Source: Treponema sp. UBA4377
Lineage (GTDB): Bacteria > Spirochaetota > Spirochaetia > Treponematales > Treponemataceae
Direction of reading: 5' to 3'
Length of the DNA stretch: 54,840 bases
Assembly (NCBI GenBank): GCA_002391235.1
Contig: DGRX01000026.1
Coordinates: forward strand, 67,251 to 122,090
The translations under genes were made by a program, and so were the position numbers. Under the pieces are notes generated by a model. That model was not told where the DNA came from. It made no database searches and saw only the letters and a program-made list of their open reading frames with translations. This document shows positions 1 through 6,854 of the stretch, in pieces (positions within the stretch are counted from its first letter, which is position 1; each line of letters opens with the position of its first letter).

Positions 1-90
1 ATTATAACACAAAATGGCCAAAAAGTCTAGGAATTTTCACTGGGGAACGGTTGGGCAAAATTTTTGCGATTTTTTGGCAAAATAAACGAA

Positions 91-119
91 ATTCTTGACA
101 ACTATTTATACCTTATATG
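91..119 (+). promoter_or_regulatory. Upstream motif of the first Rpn gene
   Basis: ATTCTTGACA at 91-100 is followed by ACCTTATATG at 110-119. The same arrangement (ATTCTTGA, 11 bases, ACCTTATA) lies upstream of the Rpn gene at 43520-44344. TTGACA and TATATG are only 13 bases apart, too close for a standard sigma-70 pair; reading ATTCTT as the -35 gives 17 bases. It probably drives the gene at 145, but the exact boxes are uncertain. Confidence 0.4.
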
Positions 120-144
120 TGAGAAAAAATAATGGAGGTTCATT

Positions 145-945
145 ATGAACGAAAAACAAAATGACGGGCAAACATGGGAAAACCTAACGATTGCCAACAA
201 CTTTATGTTCTACAAAATTATGCGCAACAATCCAGACGTTTGCAAGAAACTGCTGGAAATCCTTTTGGAATTCAAGATCGACCATATCGAAATGAGCCAA
301 GAAGAAGAGGTTAACATCGACTTTGGAAGCAAGGGCATCCGCCTTGACGTTTACGCAAAAGACGCGAATGGCCTCAAGATTTACAACATCGAGATGCAAG
401 CGTCCGACACAAAGGAGCTGCCGGAACGCGCGCGCTACTACCAGGGAGTCATAGACGTAGATTTATTGAAGTCCGGCCAAAAATACAAAGACATGAAAAC
501 ATCGTTCGTCATTTTTATTTGCATCGATGACATATTTGGAGACGGCCTCCCCAAATATACCTTTGAAAATTTGTGCCAAGAAAATCCAAAAGTAAAGTTG
601 AACGACAGGACCTACAAGTACTTTTTTATTTCCAAAAACTGTGATAAACTGTTGAACGAAGACCAAAAGGCGTTCTTGCGCATGGTGACTGGCGGCAAGG
701 CCTCTAACAAATTCACTGGCCAAGTGGAAGACCTTTTGAACGACGCCAAGCGCAACACGCAATGGAGGAAGCAGTTTATGGAATGGGAACGCGAAAAAAC
801 TTACATTAGAGAAGACGCAATGGAGCAAAAAGCCGTGGAAGACGCGCGAAAACTCCTTGCCGACGGCAAATACACAGCGGAAGAAATTTCGGCTTTGCTG
901 GGAATCCCTGTAGAAACATTCGCAGCCCCCTCCCCCGCAAACTAA
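145..945 (+). CDS. Rpn-family / PD-(D/E)XK nuclease family transposase-like protein (copy 1)
   Basis: This 266-residue protein has the features of the PD-(D/E)XK family transposase / Rpn group: an N-terminal region with TIANNFMFYKIM, then the nuclease core GIRLDVYAKD followed by NIEMQ (about residues 72-90), which supplies the acidic D-x(n)-E-x-Q site. Family members are Mg-dependent DNA nucleases linked to recA-independent recombination and phage defence; activity here is inferred. The ATG follows GGAGG with good spacing. The C-terminal 55 residues form a separate module (AVEDARKLLADGKYTAEEISALLG) related to the ends of the two other Rpn proteins in this window. An internal GGAGG plus in-frame ATG at 778 could express this module alone. 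It stands by itself, with a palindrome-rich spacer downstream. Confidence 0.85.
   Translation: MNEKQNDGQTWENLTIANNFMFYKIMRNNPDVCKKLLEILLEFKIDHIEMSQEEEVNIDFGSKGIRLDVYAKDANGLKIYNIEMQASDTKELPERARYYQGVIDVDLLKSGQKYKDMKTSFVIFICIDDIFGDGLPKYTFENLCQENPKVKLNDRTYKYFFISKNCDKLLNEDQKAFLRMVTGGKASNKFTGQVEDLLNDAKRNTQWRKQFMEWEREKTYIREDAMEQKAVEDARKLLADGKYTAEEISALLGIPVETFAAPSPAN
778..945 (+). CDS. Possible intragenic RpnS-like small protein (in frame within Rpn copy 1)
   Basis: GGAGG at 764-768 lies nine bases before an ATG at 778-780, in frame with the Rpn gene (codon 212). Translation from it gives a 55-residue protein starting MEWEREKTY that equals the C-terminal module. In E. coli rpn genes, a C-terminal product made from an internal start (RpnS) blocks the full-length nuclease (RpnL), as I recall from published work. 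The internal ribosome binding site is seen; expression and antitoxin role are inference. Confidence 0.4.
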   Translation: MEWEREKTYIREDAMEQKAVEDARKLLADGKYTAEEISALLGIPVETFAAPSPAN

Positions 946-1167
946 GCGCCCGCCCCTTTAACGGCTTGCCAACAATCATTTCACAAGCCCAAAAACGGAC
1001 GCGGCTCCCGGTTGCAGCTTCGGCTTTGCGGAACCGCTAGCTAGCGTCGCTACACGCTGTTTGCGCTTGTAACTATTCAACTCCGCCGCTTGCGCGTCGG
1101 CGCAAACAGAGTGTTTTCGCAAGCCGACCTGCGCCCTCGCGCCGCGACCTTATGGTCTTGCCAACAA
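946..1167. repeat. Palindrome-rich spacer with dispersed-repeat copies
   Basis: No credible gene is present. Positions 967-1005 (plus) resemble the nnr repeat at 29375-29410 (AACAAT, CAAGCCCAAAA, GCGG elements), and 1137-1172 (minus) contains TTGTTGGCAAGACC just past the lipoprotein stop codon. CGCTAGCTAGCG at 1035-1046 is a perfect 12-base palindrome. CTGTTTGCGC at 1057-1066 and GCGCAAACAG at 1100-1109 form a perfect 10-base inverted repeat. No run of T follows these stems, so a terminator role is not supported. Confidence 0.55.
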
Positions 1168-4100
1168 TTACGGCGCGTCCTGTACCGTCCAGCCGCTTGG
1201 AATGCCGCTTGTGCTGTTGCTTGTCCAGCCTGTCATGCCCGCCGCCTTGGTGAAGGTTCCGCTAGGAGCGACGTCCTTAAGCCAGTCTTTTGTACAATCA
1301 GTCGCGCTGATGTCTGTGGCAAGGCAGGTTACGCTGCTAAGGTTTGTACAGCCATTGAACATACTGTTATAACAATTATTTACCAATGTTGTGGCAGGAA
1401 GCGCTGGAGCCTCTGTAAGGCTTGTACAGCCTTTGAACATGCTGTTATAACAACCGGCCTCAAGACTTGTCGCAGGAAGCGCGGGCGCTGTCGCAAGACT
1501 TGTACATCCTTTGAACATGCCGTCATAACAATTATTTACCAATGTTGTCAAAGGAAGCGCTGGAGCCTCTGTAAGGCTTGTACAGTCTTCAAACATATAC
1601 TCGTAACATATACTGCTCAATGTCGTTGCCGGAAGCTCAGGAGCTATAGTAAGGCTTGTACAACCTTTGAACATGGATTGATAACAACCTCCTGCCAATG
1701 TTGTAGCAGGAAGCTCTGGCGCAGCTGTTAAGCTTGAACAACCATAGAACATTCCTAGATAACAACCTCCTGCCAATGTTGTAGCAGGAAGCTCTGGCGC
1801 AGCTGTTAAGCTTGAACAACCATAGAACATTGAGAGATAACAATTACTTGCCATCGTTTCTGCAGGAAGAGCAGGCGCCGATGTTAGGTTTTGACATTCT
1901 TGGAACATTGAGCGATAACAATTACTTGCCAATGTTGTTGCAGGCAAGAGCAAAGCGCATCCGGCCTTATTCTTTATCTTAGTATTACCACTAAAGAGAT
2001 AAGCAAAAGCATAACTTTCTGTAAGAGTTGTCTCGCTTGCAAAGCCGGCACTATTTACAAGGCTCATAATGTTGCCGTAAACATAACAATCCGCGCTGCA
2101 AGCGATGTTGCTGTAATCTGACGTGCCTGTGGCGTACGCCGTATTGTCGCCAAAGAACTGGACCTTGTCGCCGACGGCATTAAGCGTTATGGCCTCAGAC
2201 GCGCCGCTTGCGATTGTTTGCTCCGTTCCGCCGTTCACCTTGTAGGTAACGGGGCCGCTTGCCTTGTTGTCAAATGTCACAACCGCGCCGGCGACAGCCG
2301 CTTCTAGGGTAAGGGGCGTTGCAAGCGTGACCGCGCTTCCTGCCGGGCCAACAACAACGTAATTTGAATCAACAACCTTGTGGGCCCATTTTTGGCCTGG
2401 GCAAGACGAAAGCGTAAAGACAAACTTTGCCTGAATAAAGAATCTGTCGTGTCCATAGCTGGCAAGCATAGTCCTAAAGTCTGTTCCCGTTCCATCGTAG
2501 GGGTCTATGTGGACAAGGCTTGTCGGAGCGCAAATGTAATAGGTCATCCATTCGGTGTCGGTCTGGCCCCAATCCTGGCCGGCGTTGTAATGGACTTCCA
2601 TTTGGTAGCTTTCAACGCGCGGGTCAGGCGTTACTATCGTGGGCGGATTGGCTATGACAACCTTTGGCTTTTCAGCGACAAAGCTTGCGGTGGCGCTTAG
2701 CGTTCCGCCTGAATATGTGATGGTCTCCACTCCGCCGCCGTCATCGGGAGTGATTGAAAGCATTTCGTGTCTTATGTACTCGCGGTAATTGCGGGGATTA
2801 ATCGGCTCAATCTGAACGGAATAAACATAGCGCGTTCCCGTGTCGCAAAGAGGCCAGAACACTTCCGCAGTCGTAGCTGACGGATCAGGGCTGTACTCGC
2901 AGCGCAACGATGTCGCTCCGCCAACTTCTTGCCTGTAAATTGTAATGACGCCAATGCCGCCGCCCGCGCTGGGCTCGTACCAAGTTTCGTGCGGCCTAGA
3001 AATAGTAAACTTAATTCCGCCGGCCACGTTCTCTACCTTGGCGTGAATGTTGTTGGTCATGTCGGCGGACGCGGAGTAAAGGGTAGCCGCGTTTGTAGAG
3101 AATTCGCTTGCCAAATGCTTGATTTCGATTTCGCTTGAATATGTGTTTCCGCCGTAAACCGCGTTTATCTTAAGAACATAGGTCGCTTCGTCAAAGCCAA
3201 ACAAGTCGGCTTCGTTGGTGTCGAATGTGGTTCCTGTGTAGCTGTTCAAGCAGTAAAGCTTCATCGACCAAGAAGTTATTTCGCTTGTGATGTCCGTCGT
3301 TCCGCTGGAAGAAGTTGCGATGGCCTTGTAGACGTGCAAGCTTCCCACGCTGCTTGCGGCGTCCTCTTCAAAGCTTACGCTGTAAATGTCGCCAATATCG
3401 ATGCTTCCGCCGCCGGCCGCAAAGGCCGCTTCGCCAAGCGTGGCCGTCGCCTCGGAAAGGATCGCGGCGTAGCCGCTGTCGCTTGTAAAGTGAGCGTAAG
3501 GCAAATCCGCCGCGCTGGCGCTGGCCGCGTAGCCGCTTGTGAATACGACCGGATTTCCTGTCGTAGGAACGTCTACGGCGCTTATGCCAACCTTTGTTCC
3601 GGCCAAGCCGTCCGCGTCTACATTTATCTTTTGTCCAGATCCAAGTTGAATGTTATGGGCCTTTCCTGTAGAGTCCTCGTTTCCTGTAATCTTTACGAGG
3701 TCTTTTAGTATAAAGGTTCCGCCAAGAACGCTTACAACGCCGCTAGCAGCGTTTGTGTCGCCAGTGATGGTTATCGCGCGCAAAGAAACTGTCGCCGTTC
3801 CATTGACAGAAAGAACTGTTCCGCCGCCGTTAACGCCAAGATTGACCGGGCTGCCGGGCGTTTTGCCCTTGCAGCCTACGATGTTGTAGTAGCCGTTGCT
3901 GAAGTCGCTCAAACCGTCAATCGAAGTCATGTCGTCAAGAACGTAAATCGTGTTAAGCGGGTTGTCTGGCGTTCCCGCATTATCCAACAAATACTTGGCT
4001 TGACTGAATGTCTTAAACGGATGGTCTTTTGTTCCGTCGCCGGCAGGCGTGTCGCCGGGGCCGTGGCCGTCGCTTGCAACATAAACCACGGTGGCGGCGA

Positions 4101-5565
4101 CGCTGTATGAGGCGTTAGTTACGCCATTAGTCTGGTAGTAATCCTTATAAGGAGCGGCTCCAAATGTATAATTGCCCGCCGCCTCAAGAACAACCTTTAC
4201 AGGGCTTGGGCCAGTTTCCGGCGCATGTGTTCCGTAAGACCAAGTAATGTCCGCGCCTTGCGCGCTTGTGATCGTAACTTCGGTCTCTTGCGGGCATGAC
4301 GCTCCGGGCGTCGGCGAGTAAGTGACATCGTCAAGCATCTTTCCTTCAACATTAAGGTCGCCGTTAACGCCAATCGTACTTGCCGCGTCGTTGGAATCAA
4401 TCCAGCCGGCTTTTGTGGCGTAGGCTTCTGTAATTGTGTAGCGATTAGCGTATCCATTTATTTTTGGATAGAATCTAAACGACGCCGCTCCAGTCACGGT
4501 CGAAACGTTTCCGTTAATGTCGGCCACAGGGTTTCCGTCATCGTCTTCTATAGCAAAATGCAAGGTGGCGTCCGCGCAATTTGACGGAGCGTAGATAATA
4601 AAGTCAATGTAAGGCTGGGCAAAGGTGTTGGTTTCAAAGCCGCTTGAGACATTGCAAGTCGGCGCGGCAAGCTTTCTTGCGTGCGACGAGACTGTGGCCG
4701 CGGAAGACAAGCCGCCCCTGTCATGCAAAGAAAGCTCTATGTCAAAGGGAGTCCTGCTCTTTAAATTTTGAACGTCGGTGGCGATGTAATAAGCCGGTCC
4801 CGTTGGAGTGAACGCCGGGCCGTCGTCATAAGTCGGCTCCAAAGTTCCGGGAGCGGTAGAAGTCAAGTCCCAGCCGTTGGAAGTTTGGTCGGCTATCGTT
4901 CCGCCAGAAACGTCATATGAGTGTACGGTTCCGCTGCGCTTGTCAACGACTCTAAGCAAATAAACGTCGGTTGGAATTGTAGCGACGCTAAAGCAAACCA
5001 CAAGGCGTTCGTTTATCGGCGGGTCAACAGTTGTGTCGCTGTAAAGCTGGCTAAGCGCGCTGGCCGCGGGCGGCCTGGTGTTGCAATACAAGGCGCGGTT
5101 GTCGTAGCACTGCGCGTAATTGTCGCTCTTTCTTACAATAGAAACATATGGCGAAACGTCTCCCGTTCCACCGGTGTCAACGTTTCGGCTTGCAAGGAAA
5201 CCTTGGGGATATGTGACTGTGATTCTGTTTATGTTGTCGCTTGTTACGGTGATGCCTTCAGCCACCAAGTCTGTCACGCCCGGAACGCTAAGGGAGCATT
5301 CAAATTCATCGTGGCCGGGATTGTCAACGTAATAGTCTATTACAAGCTCGTCGGTGTCGTCCGTGTACAAACGGCCGCCTTCGGAAATCAATCCTCGGCT
5401 TGGATAAATGCTCGTAACGGAAGCGATGTCGCCGTATTTTTTTAGGAAGGCTCCTTCCTCAAAATTTGAGCAAGAGAAACAAGCCAGCGCCGCAAACGCG
5501 GCCAAAGCCGTTGTCATGCAAGAGGAAATGAATTTTGCAAGGCGGTTCGCTCTCTCTCTAATCAA
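1168..5565 (-). CDS. Giant surface lipoprotein with C-terminal BspA-type leucine-rich repeats
   Basis: This 1465-residue protein begins with a short basic region, a hydrophobic stretch and the lipobox-like ACFSC at about residues 28-32, so it is likely lipidated and exported. The middle includes a parallel-beta-like segment (ASGVVSVLGGTFILKDLVKI, about 580-630) and a domain with KVENVAGGIKFTI (about 800-930) that also occurs in the lipoprotein at 21741-25706. The C-terminal third is about eight 26-residue BspA-like repeats of the form SLTxAPxLPATTL..CY..MF.GC. Start is TTG: GGAGGAAGG sits six bases upstream, and the TTG overlaps the TGA of the preceding gene. It is the last gene of the cyclase-FecR chain. 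Function is unknown; BspA-type repeats often bind host or matrix proteins. Confidence 0.85.
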   Translation of the reverse strand: MIRERANRLAKFISSCMTTALAAFAALACFSCSNFEEGAFLKKYGDIASVTSIYPSRGLISEGGRLYTDDTDELVIDYYVDNPGHDEFECSLSVPGVTDLVAEGITVTSDNINRITVTYPQGFLASRNVDTGGTGDVSPYVSIVRKSDNYAQCYDNRALYCNTRPPAASALSQLYSDTTVDPPINERLVVCFSVATIPTDVYLLRVVDKRSGTVHSYDVSGGTIADQTSNGWDLTSTAPGTLEPTYDDGPAFTPTGPAYYIATDVQNLKSRTPFDIELSLHDRGGLSSAATVSSHARKLAAPTCNVSSGFETNTFAQPYIDFIIYAPSNCADATLHFAIEDDDGNPVADINGNVSTVTGAASFRFYPKINGYANRYTITEAYATKAGWIDSNDAASTIGVNGDLNVEGKMLDDVTYSPTPGASCPQETEVTITSAQGADITWSYGTHAPETGPSPVKVVLEAAGNYTFGAAPYKDYYQTNGVTNASYSVAATVVYVASDGHGPGDTPAGDGTKDHPFKTFSQAKYLLDNAGTPDNPLNTIYVLDDMTSIDGLSDFSNGYYNIVGCKGKTPGSPVNLGVNGGGTVLSVNGTATVSLRAITITGDTNAASGVVSVLGGTFILKDLVKITGNEDSTGKAHNIQLGSGQKINVDADGLAGTKVGISAVDVPTTGNPVVFTSGYAASASAADLPYAHFTSDSGYAAILSEATATLGEAAFAAGGGSIDIGDIYSVSFEEDAASSVGSLHVYKAIATSSSGTTDITSEITSWSMKLYCLNSYTGTTFDTNEADLFGFDEATYVLKINAVYGGNTYSSEIEIKHLASEFSTNAATLYSASADMTNNIHAKVENVAGGIKFTISRPHETWYEPSAGGGIGVITIYRQEVGGATSLRCEYSPDPSATTAEVFWPLCDTGTRYVYSVQIEPINPRNYREYIRHEMLSITPDDGGGVETITYSGGTLSATASFVAEKPKVVIANPPTIVTPDPRVESYQMEVHYNAGQDWGQTDTEWMTYYICAPTSLVHIDPYDGTGTDFRTMLASYGHDRFFIQAKFVFTLSSCPGQKWAHKVVDSNYVVVGPAGSAVTLATPLTLEAAVAGAVVTFDNKASGPVTYKVNGGTEQTIASGASEAITLNAVGDKVQFFGDNTAYATGTSDYSNIACSADCYVYGNIMSLVNSAGFASETTLTESYAFAYLFSGNTKIKNKAGCALLLPATTLASNCYRSMFQECQNLTSAPALPAETMASNCYLSMFYGCSSLTAAPELPATTLAGGCYLGMFYGCSSLTAAPELPATTLAGGCYQSMFKGCTSLTIAPELPATTLSSICYEYMFEDCTSLTEAPALPLTTLVNNCYDGMFKGCTSLATAPALPATSLEAGCYNSMFKGCTSLTEAPALPATTLVNNCYNSMFNGCTNLSSVTCLATDISATDCTKDWLKDVAPSGTFTKAAGMTGWTSNSTSGIPSGWTVQDAP
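1330..1990 (-). repeat. 78-bp tandem array encoding LRR units
   Basis: About eight direct repeats of 78 bp encode the 26-residue LRR units. Units 1681-1758 and 1759-1836 are identical over their first 73 bases, while the others have diverged. This points to recent duplication or conversion and a likely site for repeat-number change. Confidence 0.85.
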
Positions 5566-6854
5566 AACCTTCCTCCAAAACTTGCAGAAGGATAAATCAT
5601 TCCAAAAGTCATGTCTTGGAATTTACAAAAAACAAAATCGCCGGCAACTTCTGCGTACAAATGCTTTGCAAACTGATATTGTAAACCCAAACCGCCGCCA
5701 AAGGCAAGCCCAACGCTGTTCAACGCGGGGCTTTTTTGGCCGGTGGATTTGTTCTCAAACGAAAGGCCAAAAATGCTTGCCATTCCGGCTCCTGCGTGAA
5801 CGTCGATAAGAAGCTTTTTGGGCATCAAGTATTTTTGGTAGGTCAAGCAGCCCAAGGCCGTGGCCAAGTTTCCAGTAAGCTTGTAGGTGCGGCTGTTGGT
5901 CGGAATCATAAACGAATAATTTCCGATGGCGCTAAAGCCAAAGTCGCCGATTTTTGTCCAAATAGGAATGATGGCGATTTTTGCCGTTCCTGTAAGAGGA
6001 AACGCTTGCTTTTGCGTGTATTTGGTAAGCTGGTTTTTGCTAAGGGCAAGCGCAAAGGAATAGCCGCCTCCAACTGTAAGGCGCCACTTTTTGTCCTTCT
6101 TGTTCTTTATGTGCAGGGTCTTTGAAATTACGCTAAGGCCGCCGGGATTTTGCGCGTAGATTTCGTACTTGCCTTCGTCAATGTCGTTTATGTCAAACTG
6201 AACTTGCGCGCTGGAACCATCCGGCGAAAGGCTTAAGACTTTTCCGTAAAGAATTTTTGGCGGCTCAACGTCCTTCTTTTCCATTGTAAAAATCGTACGT
6301 TCGTTCAAGTTGCTTCCGTTAAGCGTAAAGATTCCGTCCGCTTTTTTTGAGCTAAGGTACATGGAATCGGTTTGCAAGTTTTCGATTTTTGGCTGCAGCG
6401 CCTTTAATACTTCAAAGTTTCTCCAGCTGGAAGACTTTTCCAATTGGTCAAACAAGTTTATGACGCTGACTTGAAAGCGGTATTGGCCGGCTTCAAGCGA
6501 AACTTCGATGCGGTTTTCGGTCAAGTCTTTTTCCAAAACCTGAACCCAGCCCGCGTCTGTCAACCGTTCTATTGTAATGCGGTAATTCTTTATGTCGTTG
6601 ATTTTGTTCCAGCTTAACTTTTGGACAAAGCTGTACTGGTTGTTCTCGTCTTTGGTGATGTAGTAGTTAAGGCCTTCCGCTGGCTCTTCGATCGCAGAAA
6701 TTTCGTAGCGCGACTCCTTGTGGTCAACGCTTTTTGGGCCTTCTTCCGCCGCCGTGGCTTCTTCGGGAACGGTTTCTTCCACCGCCTGAGCGAACGAAAA
6801 TGAGGAAACAAAAATCATCAACAGCGCCACAAGACGGAAGAACTTACTTGCCAT
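5562..6854 (-). CDS. Secreted Ig-like protein with C-terminal outer-membrane beta barrel
   Basis: Start at 6854 (430 residues) is chosen because GGGAG precedes that ATG and the next residues, MASKFFRLVALLMIFVSSFS, form a good signal peptide ending near AQA. Residues about 50-150 look like a fibronectin-III/Ig-like domain, about 155-240 like an IPT/Ig-like domain (LNGSNLNERTIFTM, AQNPGGLSV). From about 250 amphipathic beta strands begin (WRLTVGGGYSFALAL) and the chain ends in SASFGGRF, with the terminal Phe usual for outer-membrane barrels. The gene overlaps the FecR gene by 11 bases and the downstream lipoprotein by 4, so translation is probably coupled. Position matches what I recall of TP0483, a reported fibronectin binder; that link rests on gene order only. 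Confidence 0.75.
   Translation of the reverse strand: MASKFFRLVALLMIFVSSFSFAQAVEETVPEEATAAEEGPKSVDHKESRYEISAIEEPAEGLNYYITKDENNQYSFVQKLSWNKINDIKNYRITIERLTDAGWVQVLEKDLTENRIEVSLEAGQYRFQVSVINLFDQLEKSSSWRNFEVLKALQPKIENLQTDSMYLSSKKADGIFTLNGSNLNERTIFTMEKKDVEPPKILYGKVLSLSPDGSSAQVQFDINDIDEGKYEIYAQNPGGLSVISKTLHIKNKKDKKWRLTVGGGYSFALALSKNQLTKYTQKQAFPLTGTAKIAIIPIWTKIGDFGFSAIGNYSFMIPTNSRTYKLTGNLATALGCLTYQKYLMPKKLLIDVHAGAGMASIFGLSFENKSTGQKSPALNSVGLAFGGGLGLQYQFAKHLYAEVAGDFVFCKFQDMTFGMIYPSASFGGRF

Noticed and set aside
95..119. TTGACA with TATATG as a standard sigma-70 promoter
   Set aside because: Spacing is only 13 bases; the motif is reported as shared but not as a proven promoter.
1090..1731. Cys-rich open frame on the plus strand
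   Set aside because: It is the antisense of the LRR array; its regular Cys pattern merely mirrors the repeat and it has no ribosome binding site.
1330..1990. Regular 78-bp repeats that could suggest a CRISPR or satellite array
   Set aside because: The repeats are continuous, without unique spacers, and are read in frame as 26-residue leucine-rich repeats of the lipoprotein.
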